Origin: Tachypleus tridentatus
Taxonomy: Eukaryota; Arthropoda; Merostomata; Xiphosura; Limulidae
Direction: 5' to 3'
Length of the DNA stretch: 64,000 bases
Assembly: GCF_004210375.1 (NCBI RefSeq)
Contig: NC_134833.1
Location: 144,700,127 to 144,764,126 of the forward strand
Part shown: piece after piece, positions 24,756 to 36,850 of the stretch
How positions within the stretch are numbered: the first letter of the stretch is position 1
How the letters are laid out: the number at the start of each line of letters is the position of its first letter
Made by a program: the position numbers and the translations under genes
The notes under the pieces: model-generated
Database searches by the model: none
Told to the model about the DNA's origin: nothing
Seen by the model: only the letters and a program-made list of their open reading frames with translations

Positions 24756-25500
24756 AACGTTCAAAAGATTGAACCCAACCGTTTTTTTTTTCTACTGAAC
24801 ATTTAAGTGTGCAAATCGCTGGCATCAAAACCCCATTTTTGGCCACCACTTTGCCGATATGGTCAGTTTTAGTTTTTTTTGTCATATTTTTAGCTTATGA
24901 GAAAAACATAAAGTTTTCGTATCTTAAAAAGATTAAGGCCTACACTTTGTGTGGTCTCATAAAAGATGAAAGTTTCTTGATTATTACACATTAAACTTTG
25001 TCAATTTAAATGTGTTTAAAAAACAAAATTAAAATATTTTAGCACAAAGAAACAAGAATTTAATGATATAAATAACGTATGAATTATTAACTTTGGTAAA
25101 ATTCATTTATGTTCAACATTATTTGTGTCGTGTTCGTCTTGTGGTAGAACTCCGAGTTTCGGAGTTCGTAAGCATTAATTGAATCTGTGTGACACTATAA
25201 ACTATACATCGAAACGTTAAGCTGTAAGTGTGTAATAAAAGAGCAATGATTCAACATCCTTTAGTGTGTGTGTGTACGGTTATGTTTTTACTTTCTTTTT
25301 GTTCTGAAGTAAAAATTAGGGACACAGTAGATAGCCTTATTAACATTGTCATAAAGGCAAAATATGAAATAAATAATTATATTATGTGTATTTACTAGTA
25401 TACTGTGTTCTAGTGGTGGATTGAAGGTAGGTGTTCCAAAAACGTTTTCTTAGTTTAGACTCAATTTAAGTACTGAATTTTTATTTTAAGGATATGACGA
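24756..25500. other. Intergenic, partly an inverted copy of 41215-41390
   Basis: 24780-24960 matches 41215-41390 in inverted orientation (landmark aggcctacactttgtgtgg). The rest is AT-rich with a short TG run near 25266. No gene recognised. Confidence 0.55.
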
Positions 25501-27613
25501 CGACATACTCTGTTTTATTCGTTGCGAAAAATAAAAAAATGAATATTTATCAATTCTCCAGTCAGTGTCAAGTCACTAATGTATGCACCACACAGGTATC
25601 TTTCTTTCTGGCACGTGTTCAACCTACAGCACAACTGTTTTGTGTTGTTTCAGTTATTCTTATAAGTTAATTAGATTAATAGTCCCGCCCAGAAAAAAAA
25701 CAAAATAAAAAAAAGAATGTGACATTGTATTACACAGTTTGTAACTGCTGTTTCTAAGTTATACACGTACAATAACAATATTCACCTCAGCAACACGAGA
25801 GTTAGACAGAGCACAGTTTCTTTTCAAAAATTAGTCATAACTTTTCCGTTACCATACACTGTGACATTCAGCTCTGAATCAGGTTAGTTTCGATGTTTAT
25901 GCATTTTACTTTATTTATATACATTTGACTCTTCTTAATGTTGACCCAGTCGATTGAAGTAAGGTAAAAAACAGTTTCAGTACAGTCTATACTTCGTAAT
26001 TAAAGACCATTGTAAAGGGATCAAACTGTCAAAAGCCTGATATAGCAACTTGTTACGACACATTCGTGCATCCTTTAAGGTCTTACGTCCTCTTCTGCAA
26101 GAAATAAGACTAAAAGAAAAAACACAACCAAACATATCAGTCAATAAACTAGTTTATCTAATATCAGACTTCAGAGAGTTTCTTCAGTTTACTGTGGTTC
26201 TATTTTACAGTATTTGTAACAATGATAATATGTTCTTATTGTTATTATCTCTTGTGATGTACAGTTATTAATCGAGAATTTTGATAACGTACTATGATGG
26301 TTAGGGTTGAAAGTTGGCGAAGGTACATACGTTTCTGTTTAAACAAGAAAATTCATTATTAGCTAAATTTACACATCTGAATTATTAGTTTGTTTCAGAT
26401 TGAAAACCCTGCAGATGGCGAGATATTTACGGACAGCATTTCTTGTTTTTCGTTGTCCGTTCTTTAATTTCAAAATATAAAATTATTACTTGTCTCTGTA
26501 AATCACTTGACACGCTTTTGCGTTAAATAATTATCGTAATATTTCGTAACTTAGTTTGATAGCACAGAGCTTTCATAATATTAATTTTTTTAATTCTAAG
26601 ACTTTAAAAGCAGAATAGAGAGGTTTGATTCTTGTTTCTCGATATCATAATAACCTATAGAACCTGGTAGATCACGTGGTGCAGAAGTAATTAATGTAGT
26701 TTTAAAAATCTTTACAAATATTTTATGAAGCTAGTTTTTTATCCGGAATAACATTTTTCAAAGTAAACACAAGTAAAGAAATAATCGTTTAAAATATCTG
26801 ATATATTCTTCTCACAATTTAGTTCAGTTAGAGAGTTATCCGCCATCTCTGTAACCAGTAAACCTTAATTTAAAAGAGAAATCCTGTTAAACCTGAGTGA
26901 CAAATGCAGTTGATCAATCTTCTTACGTAATGAAACACTCCATCTTTCTTTATAGCTAGTATATTTTTCCAATATTCAATAAAAACATACCGTTTAAAAT
27001 AACTTTCAACGTGGTTCATATCAACTTTATAATTATGCAAATGAAATTTTAACTTGGTGTATTGGTTTAGAACTATGTTAAATATCCTAAACTGGATGAA
27101 CATCTGAAGATATTTTAGGAATTATGTCCAACAACATTATTAATGGATAAATGCTGAAAAACATTTACTAACTTATGATTTAAGTTACGTTAATCTAATC
27201 AAACTATTGTAACAATCATTAATTTGTACGTAACCTTTTTAGTTCTATTTGTATATTTAACTTTATCTTGGTCGGAAATTATTATTTAAAATATAAAATC
27301 CTGGTTTAAAACACATGTACAGATGTACCAAGAGATAATTTTATATTAAAATAATAAACTTACAAAAAAGACCGATCATCAATACCAAGATTTATATACG
27401 ACATATTTTCTATTACAAACATTGAAGACCGTTTTATATTTCTCCACAGAAAGGAATTAGGATGAAACCGTAAATAAGTCGTTTTCAATTCTTCAGAAAT
27501 ATATACTAAGAACAAAATCTGAGAAGTCTAGTGCTTTATTGTATTAATAAGATATATTAAGAAATAAGTTAATGCAAATAGGTTCAAATTAATATTTTAA
27601 TTTTTATTCGCAG
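25500..27613. repeat. 5' module of gene B: candidate exon 1 region and intron
   Basis: It aligns with 39770-41215 and 49970-50725 plus 52060-53103, and inverted with 44395-46200. Conservation runs from gtatgcaccacacagg near 25580 through a candidate first exon, then the intron to the acceptor tttttattcgcag at 27601-27613. Open frames inside (26050-26271, 26870-27103) do not stay open in the paralogous modules, so I treat it as noncoding. Confidence 0.75.
25780..25882 (+). other. Candidate noncoding exon 1 of gene B
   Basis: The right edge is a consensus donor, CAG|GTTAGT, with the GT at 25883. The same donor and the preceding gctctgaa are kept at 40123 and 50350 although surrounding bases have drifted. 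The left edge is not determinable from sequence. Joined to the acceptor at 27613 it would give a 1.73-kb intron in the 5' untranslated region. The inference comes from conservation of position and splice signals, not from transcripts. Confidence 0.4.
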
Positions 27614-27640
27614 CATCTTTCTCGACATCTAACTGTGGAC

Positions 27641-28564
27641 ATGAGAACTTCTGACAAGACATTCAGTTTTAAGAAGTTCAAGACTGTTCCTGGAATTGGA
27701 ATTATTTTGGGAATGATATCAGGATTCATGTTTTCTCTGGCGATCCTGAATTTGAAGCTGGTGTCAGAAATTAGTTCGGCCCAGTTTCTGGTAACTCAAG
27801 CTCTTATCCAGTGGGGAATTTATAATGTTTTTATTATTTATTCGAAAGCCAATTACATCGGAGAAAAAAGAGAAAGAACTATTTTGTTTTTTAGAGCTTT
27901 ATTTGGTGGAATAGTAAAAGCCCTAATGATATACTGTTTTCATTGGCTCCCTCTTGCGGATGCTTCCACAATCGATTCCTCTTCTCCAATGTTCATTAGT
28001 TTGCTTGCTAACTTGGTTTTGAGAGAACCTTGTGGGGCTTACAATGTATTCGTCTTAATGCTGACAATGACGGGCATTATTTTAATTATCAAACCAACGT
28101 TTATCGTAGGAACGTTTCAAGATATTCTTGACGTAGATAATCGATTTAAAGGAATTATTTTTGGATTTTCTGCGTGTCTATTGAAAGCTTGTTGCTATAC
28201 AATGGCCCGTAAACTTCAAAAAACACCACCTCAAGTTGTGGCTGCCATTATGTCTACTTTTAGCCTTGTTGTGGGAACTTTTCTACTGTTCTTGTTCGAA
28301 GAAATCCAAATATCATCTTGTGGTAAAAGCAGTATTCTTGTTGTGAGTTCTGGAATTTGTATGACACTGTGTGAACTCCTCACCACAATAGCCTTACAAG
28401 TGGAAAATGCTAGACCTGTGTCTGTTGCTCAAACTGTAAATATAATTACAGCCTTTTTGTTCGATATTTTGATATTAAATACCATCCCCACCTGGTACAG
28501 CATTTTTGGCGCTGTTTTAATTTTTGTTGGTGTTCTTTTAACAACATTAAAGAAAGTGAATTAG
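27641..28564 (+). CDS. SLC35G-like EamA/DMT membrane transporter, copy B
   Basis: A complete 307-residue frame from ATG to TAG; GTG upstream in frame is not a eukaryotic start. It is a drug/metabolite-transporter-superfamily protein with two EamA repeats at about residues 18-151 and 170-304 and ten predicted membrane helices. The short soluble start contains KKFK. LADASTIDSSSPMF at 105-118 matches the SLC35G-type LADA..I..SSPVF signature at the start of helix 4; TGIILIIKP ends the first repeat, and TWYSIFGAVLIFVGVLL forms the last helix. Length fits small SLC35G1-type members (about 300-365). No introns interrupt the coding part. The presumed upstream exon ends at 25882 and an AATAAA follows 111 bp after the stop. 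Differences from C and D include EKRE at 75-78. Substrate unknown; a multipass transporter of plasma or internal membranes is likely. Confidence 0.9.
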   Translation: MRTSDKTFSFKKFKTVPGIGIILGMISGFMFSLAILNLKLVSEISSAQFLVTQALIQWGIYNVFIIYSKANYIGEKRERTILFFRALFGGIVKALMIYCFHWLPLADASTIDSSSPMFISLLANLVLREPCGAYNVFVLMLTMTGIILIIKPTFIVGTFQDILDVDNRFKGIIFGFSACLLKACCYTMARKLQKTPPQVVAAIMSTFSLVVGTFLLFLFEEIQISSCGKSSILVVSSGICMTLCELLTTIALQVENARPVSVAQTVNIITAFLFDILILNTIPTWYSIFGAVLIFVGVLLTTLKKVN

Positions 28565-28674
28565 TTCTTAATATATCAATATAACAATTTTCTTGATGCT
28601 CTTATTAATATTATTTGGTTTCTATTAATTTTTGCATTATATAACCGATAACCGATGCTCGTAATGTAGTTCAC

Positions 28675-28680
28675 AATAAA
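28675..28680 (+). terminator. Poly(A) signal of gene B
   Basis: AATAAA inside tcacaataaatagttttaac, 111 bp after the stop. The same hexamer in the same context lies after C and D, while both pseudogenes A and E have lost it. Confidence 0.65.
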
Positions 28681-30079
28681 TAGTTTTAACATTGGTGCTT
28701 GAAGTTAAGTCTATAACTTTCGATAGTTATTAAATACACCACTGATGATAGTGGGTAGGAGCTTGAGTTCTACTACAAGTTTTTCAATGATAGTGACATA
28801 CATATCCACGTGATGAGTTTCTTGTTTCACCTTGATGAACGTGGTTATTACAGATCTGTTTCTGACCTCAAGATAAACTTTCTATGTTTTAATGAGACAT
28901 TCTCGTTTTTTCACGAAACTTCCATGTGTTTATTTCTGCTTCATTTGTTTGTTTTTAGAAATTTTCAGTAAATAAAAAGAAATTACAGAAGAAGGAAAAA
29001 CTTTCGTACTGTTTATTTTTTTTACGTGAGAAATGATTTAAATAAAAAGTAAACAACACTATATTTGAAACATGTGTACGTTCATTTCCTTACAATTTTA
29101 TAAAGTTTTATATAAACCATGAATTAAAAACAAGATCTTTATATTTCCAATTATTTGTTGATGACTCCTGAAAATATTTGCGGTAGCTTTGAATATTCCT
29201 TGAAATTTCCTTCGCTTGAATGTTTATCATTGTATCATTTTCCCGTACTTAAGTTAAGCCACTCTTTATTGCTGCTATATGTGTTAAATTGTTCCCCAGT
29301 GGAACAGCGGTATGTCTGCTGACTCACAACGCTAAAATAACCGTGGTTGACAGAGCACAGATAGCTCATTAGTTAGCTTTGTGCTTAATTACAAACATTC
29401 AAAAATGTGCTAGATCGTAAATACTGAAATGTTTCAAAAATGTAGTTTGTTTTTAAGATGTCCCTTTTACCCGACTACTCATTGTTGTTTGATAATTTAA
29501 ATCCATTATAGTAACTAATAACTCACATTGTATTTGACGTCCAAAATATATTTCTTTCGAGTTTTAAATCTTAACATCATTTGTAACTGATCGTGTGGAT
29601 AAGGTTATCGAAAGTATTCCAAACTTTTTCATCAACATTCTCTGTGTACTTATGTTGTAACGTACGTTCTGATTGAGAAGTATTTAAAAATAAAAAGAGA
29701 CTTCTAATTTTAAAACCAAAACTCTTCTGTTTCAATCGTTGTTATCACTTGAGGATAATTCCATTGTGCTGAACAAAATATTTTCTTAAAATCACCAAGT
29801 TTAATTCACTTACATGTAATCTTATTTCAGTTGTACTTTAAACCTCCGACCATACATTGAGCGAAGAATGAAGAGAGCTAATAAAGTAAAATAATGACTT
29901 TTGAAGATCCCTAAACAACCATATAGGTGTCGCTTTTCTTTATTCTACACGACATATTTTAAATTATTCTGCTATCGTTTTGTTCTAATTTTAGGTGCAA
30001 ATTTTACAGCTTACAAAACATACAAATTAATGGCTCACAATATATCTTTTACGTTTGTTTTTTTGAATTTCGGGCAAAG
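28681..30079. other. Intergenic after gene B
   Basis: The first 150 bp still resemble the 3' flanks of C and D. A short tRNA-SINE fragment lies at about 29292-29395 (ttccccagtggaacagcggt). The open frame 29901-30122 runs into a SINE and is not credible. No gene seen. Confidence 0.55.
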
Positions 30080-30350
30080 TTTGTTTTTGAATTTCGCACA
30101 AAGCTACTCAAGAGCTACCTGAGTTAGCCGTCCCTAATTTAGCAGTGTAAGACTAGAGGTAAGGCAGCTTGTCATCACCACCTACCGACAACTCTTGGGC
30201 TACTTTTTTACCAACGAATAGTGGTATTGACAGTCACATTATAACGCCCCCACGGCTGGAAGGGCGAACATGTTTGGTGCGACGGGGATGCGAATCCGCG
30301 ACCGTCAGAATACGAGTTGAACACCAGAAGACACCTGGTCATGCTGGCCC
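30080..30350 (-). mobile_element. Long tRNA-derived SINE
   Basis: On the minus strand the head is gggccagcatgaccaggtgt with a damaged A box, then the usual body. The left end reads tttttgaatttcgcacaaag. A second partial tail motif (gaatttcgggcaaagtttg at 30065) sits just outside, suggesting a tandem or partial second insertion. Confidence 0.88.
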
Positions 30351-30971
30351 TATTTTTTTGTGACGATTCTTATCTAAAACTAAAAAAATCTGTTCTTAAA
30401 ATCATTGAACCAATTCTTGTGGACAACGAATTCAGTAGGATTTCTATAACACTCAGTTTTCAACCTTTTTAAAACCAAGGTGATTTCAATAATAATGAAT
30501 TTTTAAATTATGCAAACACGATTTTAACAAAATTAAGCTTTTAAACTTTGTAGATATGGTATCAATAAGAAATAGTTTTCAATTTTTGAAACCATAGTGT
30601 CAGTAACACTCATATTTAAACTCTGCATACTTGATTTTACTAACACTCAGGTTTCAAACTGTGCACAATAAGTATACTATAAATAATAACCAGTTTTAAA
30701 CTTTGGAGACATGTTAAGCTTATTATAGTAAAATCAGGCTTTAAATACGTATAGCATGTTCAGTGCGACAAAGAATTACGTTGCTTTATGGTCACTTCAC
30801 ACACAAAAACTAGTGAAATAGTAAAATACGAAATTTCAAAAACGAAAGAGTATTCCAAGCATATACTTAAGGTTTAGTGTGGGTTCAATATGGTGTAATG
30901 TTCCAAGATAGAATTTCGATAGGCATGGTAATTTTAAATAGTGTTTCTTCACGCTGTAAATATTGTTCTGT
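30351..30971. other. Intergenic, nothing recognised
   Basis: AT-rich. It contains repeated weak phrases such as aactttgtagatatg and aactttggagacatg, which resemble the decayed repeats in the 3' flanks of C and D (36050-36260). No gene signal. Confidence 0.4.
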
Positions 30972-31085
30972 CCCCCGCTAGTACAGCGGTTGTCTTCGGA
31001 TTTACAACGCTACAATCAGGGGTTCGATTCTTCTCGGTGGGCTGAGCAGATAGCCCGATGTGGCTTTGCTATAAGAAAAGACACA
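30972..31085 (+). mobile_element. Short tRNA-derived SINE (B box intact)
   Basis: Starts cccccgctagtacagcggtt. The B box ggttcgattctt is near 31020, the body is cggtgggctgagcagatagc and the tail gctataagaaaagacacaca. This is the second main SINE type of the window. Confidence 0.85.
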
Positions 31086-31224
31086 CAAATATTGTTCGTA
31101 CTTTATCCTTGAAAAACAATTACAACTAAACTGTGTATTAGTGTTTTCTGGGTGTATATTTTGTATTTGTGAAATATATATATATATTTAGGTTTGCACA
31201 AAATTAAAAAAAGAAACAAATTAC

Positions 31225-31730
31225 TTTTACCTACATGCATAATGTTACTTTTATAATGATTACAATTAATGTTCCATTTATTTGCTCATCTTAATAAATG
31301 ATCTAAACCAGTTTTCACACTATCAATATCCTCTTCAAAGCTAGCAATACCCAAAACTTTGACATCAGTAACAAATTCAGGTAATATTTTTATTTCATCA
31401 ACATTCCTTCTTGAACCTCATTAAGGTAAATCAAAAACAGGAATGATTCTAAGACTGACATTCATCTAGTTTAACAAAACACCATTCCAAAAACACTCTT
31501 TCACCCAGACACTCTTCTGTCCAATTAGTTTACTTATCTCCCATATTTAACGAAATAAATCTTTTACAAGCCTTTTATGTTTCACCTTGTCAAATGCTTT
31601 CTGAATATCCAGATACACCAAATCTACATCCTTACCCTCATCCACCTGAGCAGCAACGTTTAAAAAGAAGGTCTGAAAGTTTGGAACACAAGATTTTCTC
31701 TCAGTGAAAATATGTATTATCTCCAAAAAA
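31225..31730 (-). pseudogene. Fossil CR1-like LINE reverse transcriptase
   Basis: On the minus strand the segment DVDLVYLDIQKAFDKVKHKR (31567-31630) is the first RT block with the catalytic Asp. Further on come a decayed stretch and, near 31230-31320, GLDHLLR then ANKWNINCNHYKSNIM, matching the ANKW..FNVDKCKVM region of CR1/L2-type LINEs. The YADD block between them is deleted. Numerous stops; dead. Confidence 0.75.
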
Positions 31731-31965
31731 ATTCTAAAGTTTATAACATGTTTTATTACAATCTTTCAGCCAGTCATTTCTTCGAACATCTTTTTGATGT
31801 CCCGTTTCACCAACGTTCCTGGTATTCAATAATATTTTAAACGTCTCGTGCTACCAGTCAATTCATAATTCTAATATTTGTGATGCTTTTCTTTAATTTT
31901 ATTTCTTATATCCTGTGTAAGCCAACTTGGTTTGTTACTTGCAGCTGTAATTATCCTTCTATAAA

Positions 31966-32080
31966 TGCCCCTCGTTAGTACAGCGGTATGACTCCGTATT
32001 TACAACGCTAAAAGTAGGGGTTCGATATCTCTTGGTGGGCTCAGCAGATAGACCTATGTGGGTTTGTTATAAGTAAAACA
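31966..32080 (+). mobile_element. Short tRNA-derived SINE
   Basis: Starts gcccctcgttagtacagcgg, B box ggttcgatatct near 32019, body tggtgggctcagcagataga, tail ataagtaaaacacacac. Same type as 30972. Confidence 0.85.
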
Positions 32081-32600
32081 CACACTTTATATAAATAAAA
32101 TATATAAACACGATTTAAAGAATATTAGGTATGTTGAGCAAAAGTTTGTAAGGTAAGTCCATCTAGTTGCTCTCCCTCAACACAGCAGTTCCAGAATAGA
32201 AATGGTTGTGCCTGAACTGTAGAGGTTTTAAAGACAACAAACTTCTATTAATATGACTTTTTGTTTTAACACGTTGTATTGCACTTAGAATAAAACATAG
32301 AAACAAGTCCAATAAACAAGATATTTTTTAAAATTTCTCTTCGTTTCAAACACACGTATTTAATTACCACAATCTGTCTAAACACGTGACGTATCATCAT
32401 CAGCTGTTAACTTTCTTTGACGCCATACAAATGACTCAGTTTAATATTTATATGGAAAAAGTTGATAGTCCACAGTGAATTATAGTTTATTTTAATTTTA
32501 ATTATTGATAAATGAAAGTGTATATTTTGAGAAAAAACATTTCTAACAGCATCATTGCATATCATAATCTAATGTGTTATACTAGTCTGACATCAATAAC
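32081..32600. other. Intergenic, nothing recognised
   Basis: AT-rich sequence without open frames of note. It separates the SINE from the start of the gene C arm. Confidence 0.4.
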
Positions 32601-35600
32601 AAAAACAAAAGGTCCATGTCATATTTTTATTTTATGGTACTTTTGGGTATCAGCATGAAAATTAACAAAATTCTTAATTTGTATGTTTTTATGGTGCAGT
32701 GTTCACCATAAAAATTATTTTATTTAGGTGCTAATTAATCTTAAATCACCTAGTGAGGTGAAGAGAAACTAAAGCTTGTAACCTAAATTCCCACCCACAA
32801 CAAACTGATGTCATTCCATCCACGTAACACAGGGGTATTATTAAGATTTACTCATTTCGAAAAATTATTTGTTAGTGTACATTAATGTGTTTCGTGTAAA
32901 AAATTTTTCTCCATAATAAATAAATATATGTATATTCCTCACAATGAGAGATAATTTTCTTTACTAAATAAGGTCTAAATTCATTCCATAAAATGAATTT
33001 CATTTTCAAACACCATGACAAAAATCGTCTAATATGATTAAAAGTCAAATAACTTTCATTGTGTATCTGTTTTGTTACAGTGCAATATTTTGTTCAGCAA
33101 TAACATTTAAACATATAAATATTATAAGGTGTAGAGATAATAAGGGGACCCTCAAATGTTAATTTAGTTTTATATGAAGCACAAAAGAAGATAAACATAT
33201 TATAAAAGAGCACATTATTGACAAAAAATCTCTAATATATGAAAAATATCCGTCTGTTTATCTGCATCATCCTAAATACGTTACATAAATCCTTATAAAA
33301 ATTATACTGTTTGAGATATATGCAAAATAACTGAAAGAGATTAATGACACTAGCGTATAGCTCTTGTCATATTTACCATAATACAAATAAGTATCGTTAA
33401 ATATAGTAAAGTAACTGAAAACTGTTGAACAAAAGAGAATTATTGGAAGGATGCTGGGGTGATATTTATAGGTATAATGAACACTTTAATACTGCATAAA
33501 CATCACTACTTCTATTACATCAGTCCTTCAGTTATCATTAGTTGAAGTACCTCTGGTTTAGTTGAACATCCAGAGCAGGTGAGAAGAGTGTTGATAAATA
33601 AATATATACAACATGTAACAACTGATAAGATAATTTAAATAATAGCCACTCTGGACCATCATGCGTTCATCATAGTTTGGGATTTTGAAACATCTTTAGC
33701 ATAAACATTGTTATGTAGCCACTTTTATTGAAATAAATAAATATTGAAAATATTTCTTTGTTAGTTATACGTGCAGTGTCACCTATATGAAACTTCTGTC
33801 AGCTCTAGTTTTGAAATCACTGATGTAATCTGTCGAATGTTTATACATTTATTTTGTAAAAAGCATCAGCCACTTAATTAATATTGCTTAACGCACATAT
33901 AGTATAGACACAGAATTTTAAATTTAACTCTATCTAACATATATTTAACATATCTAATATATGTGTGTTCATTTTTATACTGGAACAATGTATAAATTAA
34001 AGGGTCGGCAATGTATCGTTCCAGCCTATGAAACATGTATTATTTTTCAGAATATCTGGAACGGTATTTAACGTTCAATCAGTGTACAAACGATCACAAT
34101 TCGACAATAATTGTAGGTTCATTCTTGTACATAAAATCAATATTCGACTATCTGTTTCACTAGACTTAAACACTAAAAATTGTTTTCCATTTCAGGTTTA
34201 TCCTACTCTTCTGTCAAACAATGTCTCTTCAATAATATGGAGCAACTAATATTATATTTTATTTCCCACGTAAATTCTGAAGAGTTAATTTATGCTGTTT
34301 ACAGATGGAAATTCAACTACCGCCGATTGGCTGTGCCCAGACAATGCATGTAGGTGAATATAATAAGATGTGTTACGTATATTATTGAATCACTTTGTCT
34401 GTTGTTCATCATATTTTTAGCTCCAACTTCAGTGAAATCATCAGAATGGTTGTTTGTCTTTAACAAATAAATATTCGTTGAAGTCTAACTCAGGTTTTTT
34501 TCTTTTACTGATAGTAGAAACTAAAAACATCCTTCGTTTCTAGTGTTACGTATTATAATTTTTCTCTGACAGGTCTCTGATTCATTATTCTAGGTATTGT
34601 GATGACAAATATCCTGAAACTAAGCTAAATTTTATTTTAATGTAGAATTTAATTAAATTTGAAGATGTAGTAATTAATGATGTTTGCCAACAATGTTAAT
34701 GCACACAGTTTTCTTTTTTAACACATGGGTATTTTAATATGTTAGTGATAACATAATTTACAAAAATTGTCTTTCCAAACAGTTGTTAGAGATTTGATAA
34801 ACAAAAATCTTACAAACTAACAAAAACAAATGAGTCTTCAATGTGGTCTGGAAATGAATATTTTATCAATTGTTGACTATGAGTGAATTAATTTCGACTT
34901 GATATCGGTACAGTTTACTTAGCAGGTAAATATGAACCTCTTTTCATTTTGCACGTCAGATTTTCACCGCTAAAAGTATCTAATATTAAAGTAGAAATAC
35001 TAACATTTCATGATAATTCGCTGAGTTTAAATAGTTTGTAACTGTTTGAAACATATAAATGTTTCTGGTCAGTATTTGTAGTTTTTTTATTAATAAACTT
35101 TATTCATAACTATAGCTCCCTAGGATTATAGTATACAAACCGAAGCAAATCAACAGTATACACGATGAATTAGATACCACTTATAAGTTTGAGAGGAAAT
35201 CTTCTAGAAATTTCAGCTAATTCAACAATATTGCTATTTACGTGCATATATACGTTTTTTGATTCTTACATTCGAGAATCTTCTACAAATTTAGCGAACA
35301 GGAGTGAATGTCACAATACACGTTTAACAATGAAGAAATAGAAGAGGCAATATTTGAAGGATTAGTATTGTATTGAAAATAAGCTCAGAATTTTTCCTAT
35401 CAATTTAACTGTGTCCAACTAATTACTTTTAGTTATTTAATATTGTTGTTTCATATCTAAGAACTACACATAAAAATAAACTAATAACAGATTTTATCCA
35501 ATTAAATATATTACATTTTCACATATCTCACAATTCCTTGAAAAAACAGTCTTAACATAATTATAGCTTTGAATGGAACTATTGAAATTTCATCGTTTGC

Positions 35601-36850
35601 ATATCTATTTCCTTTACTTTTCTGTCATACATAGATAACTCTTCACTGTAGTGTTTTTTAATTGGTTTTCAGAATCAGTTTAAATATCAGATTTAATATC
35701 AACATATCTTTACCAACCAGTAGATGGACAATATACATACGTATATATGTTTTTCTGAGATATAAAATATACACATCGAAAACTAATACACAACATAAAT
35801 ATTATTGTTTTCCAATGATAGAATATAAACAATATTAGAGCGTGAAGAGAAACTATTACAATATTAAAATGCTTATCGAAGTTTCAGTCTGGAACATCCC
35901 ACATGGTACCTGGATTTGATGACAACTATACCATATGTAAGGGTAAACTTAGAATCATATTTCATTTTTATAATTTTGTTTCTTTACTAGGTTATGTGTT
36001 TTAAATGAGCGTAAAGCTACAGCATGATCTATTTGTATCCTAGGCCTACAACAGCCATGTTTTTAGTATCACAAGCCTATCGTGTTTGCAAAGTTTCAAA
36101 ACTGGATATTATTGAAATTATGTTTATACTGCTACTGCATAGTTTACACCCTGAGTGTTATTAAAACCATGTTTGATCTACAACAATTAAAACAATGTTA
36201 CTGAAAACATATCTGGTCTATAAACAGTTTAAAAAATTAGTATTATTGAAACATACTTACTTTGAATCGTCCGTGATATGAAACACGATGGAAAGTTATT
36301 TTGACTGACAAACACAGTACGGTTTCTTAGTTAATACATCAGAATAAAATAATATTGATAATAATAACATTGTTGGCTAAAACGAGGTAATTAAAATTAC
36401 AGTTAATATTTACATAATGTCTGATCGATTATAACTTGAATTACGTCATTTAGTTTTATGAAATAAGTTTAGGCCTACATTAGTTTGTTTGTCTGATAGC
36501 GTTAATTATTCTTCGAATAAGGAACAATTTATCGATCTAATACATAACTGAAATAAGGCGTAGCTTCAATATCTTCCACAAAAATGATTCAGTAAAGAAA
36601 ACTCAGGCGAAGAGCATGGAAACTACCGTAAAATTCTTGCAGTATATTTAATATCCATCGAAAGTAATTTACTTAGCTTAAAGCATTAGTGTTAAAACTA
36701 TTTATTGTGAACTACATTACGAGCATCGGTTATCAAAAGCTTTGAAATAATAATAATAAAACAGTGAAAAAGTTATTACGCAAAAAATAATAGAAATCAA
36801 ATAATATTAATAACAGTACGAAGTAAATTGTTATGTTAAAATATTAAGAA
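32600..36850. repeat. 3' flank of gene C, inverted copy of 54051-58760
   Basis: From the stop of C leftwards the sequence follows the 3' flank of D (54051 rightwards) for about 3 kb at high similarity. It then continues at 33400-33780 and 32600-33060 into sequence that belongs to the E-type 3' flank (57360-58760; also 15060-16600). So C once had a tail-to-tail E-type neighbour. Open frame 34028-34249 is not maintained in the inverted copy (56740-56960). No gene seen in the flank. Confidence 0.82.
36701..36706 (-). terminator. Poly(A) signal of gene C
   Basis: AATAAA on the minus strand (tttatt on plus), 145 bp beyond the stop, in the same context as after B and D. Confidence 0.65.

Noticed and set aside
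30169-30363. 64-residue plus-strand frame
   Set aside because: It is wholly within the antisense of a SINE and runs on into its edge.
34028-34249. 73-residue frame in the C flank as a separate gene
   Set aside because: The inverted copy at 56740-56960 has frame-breaking differences and there is no recognisable domain.
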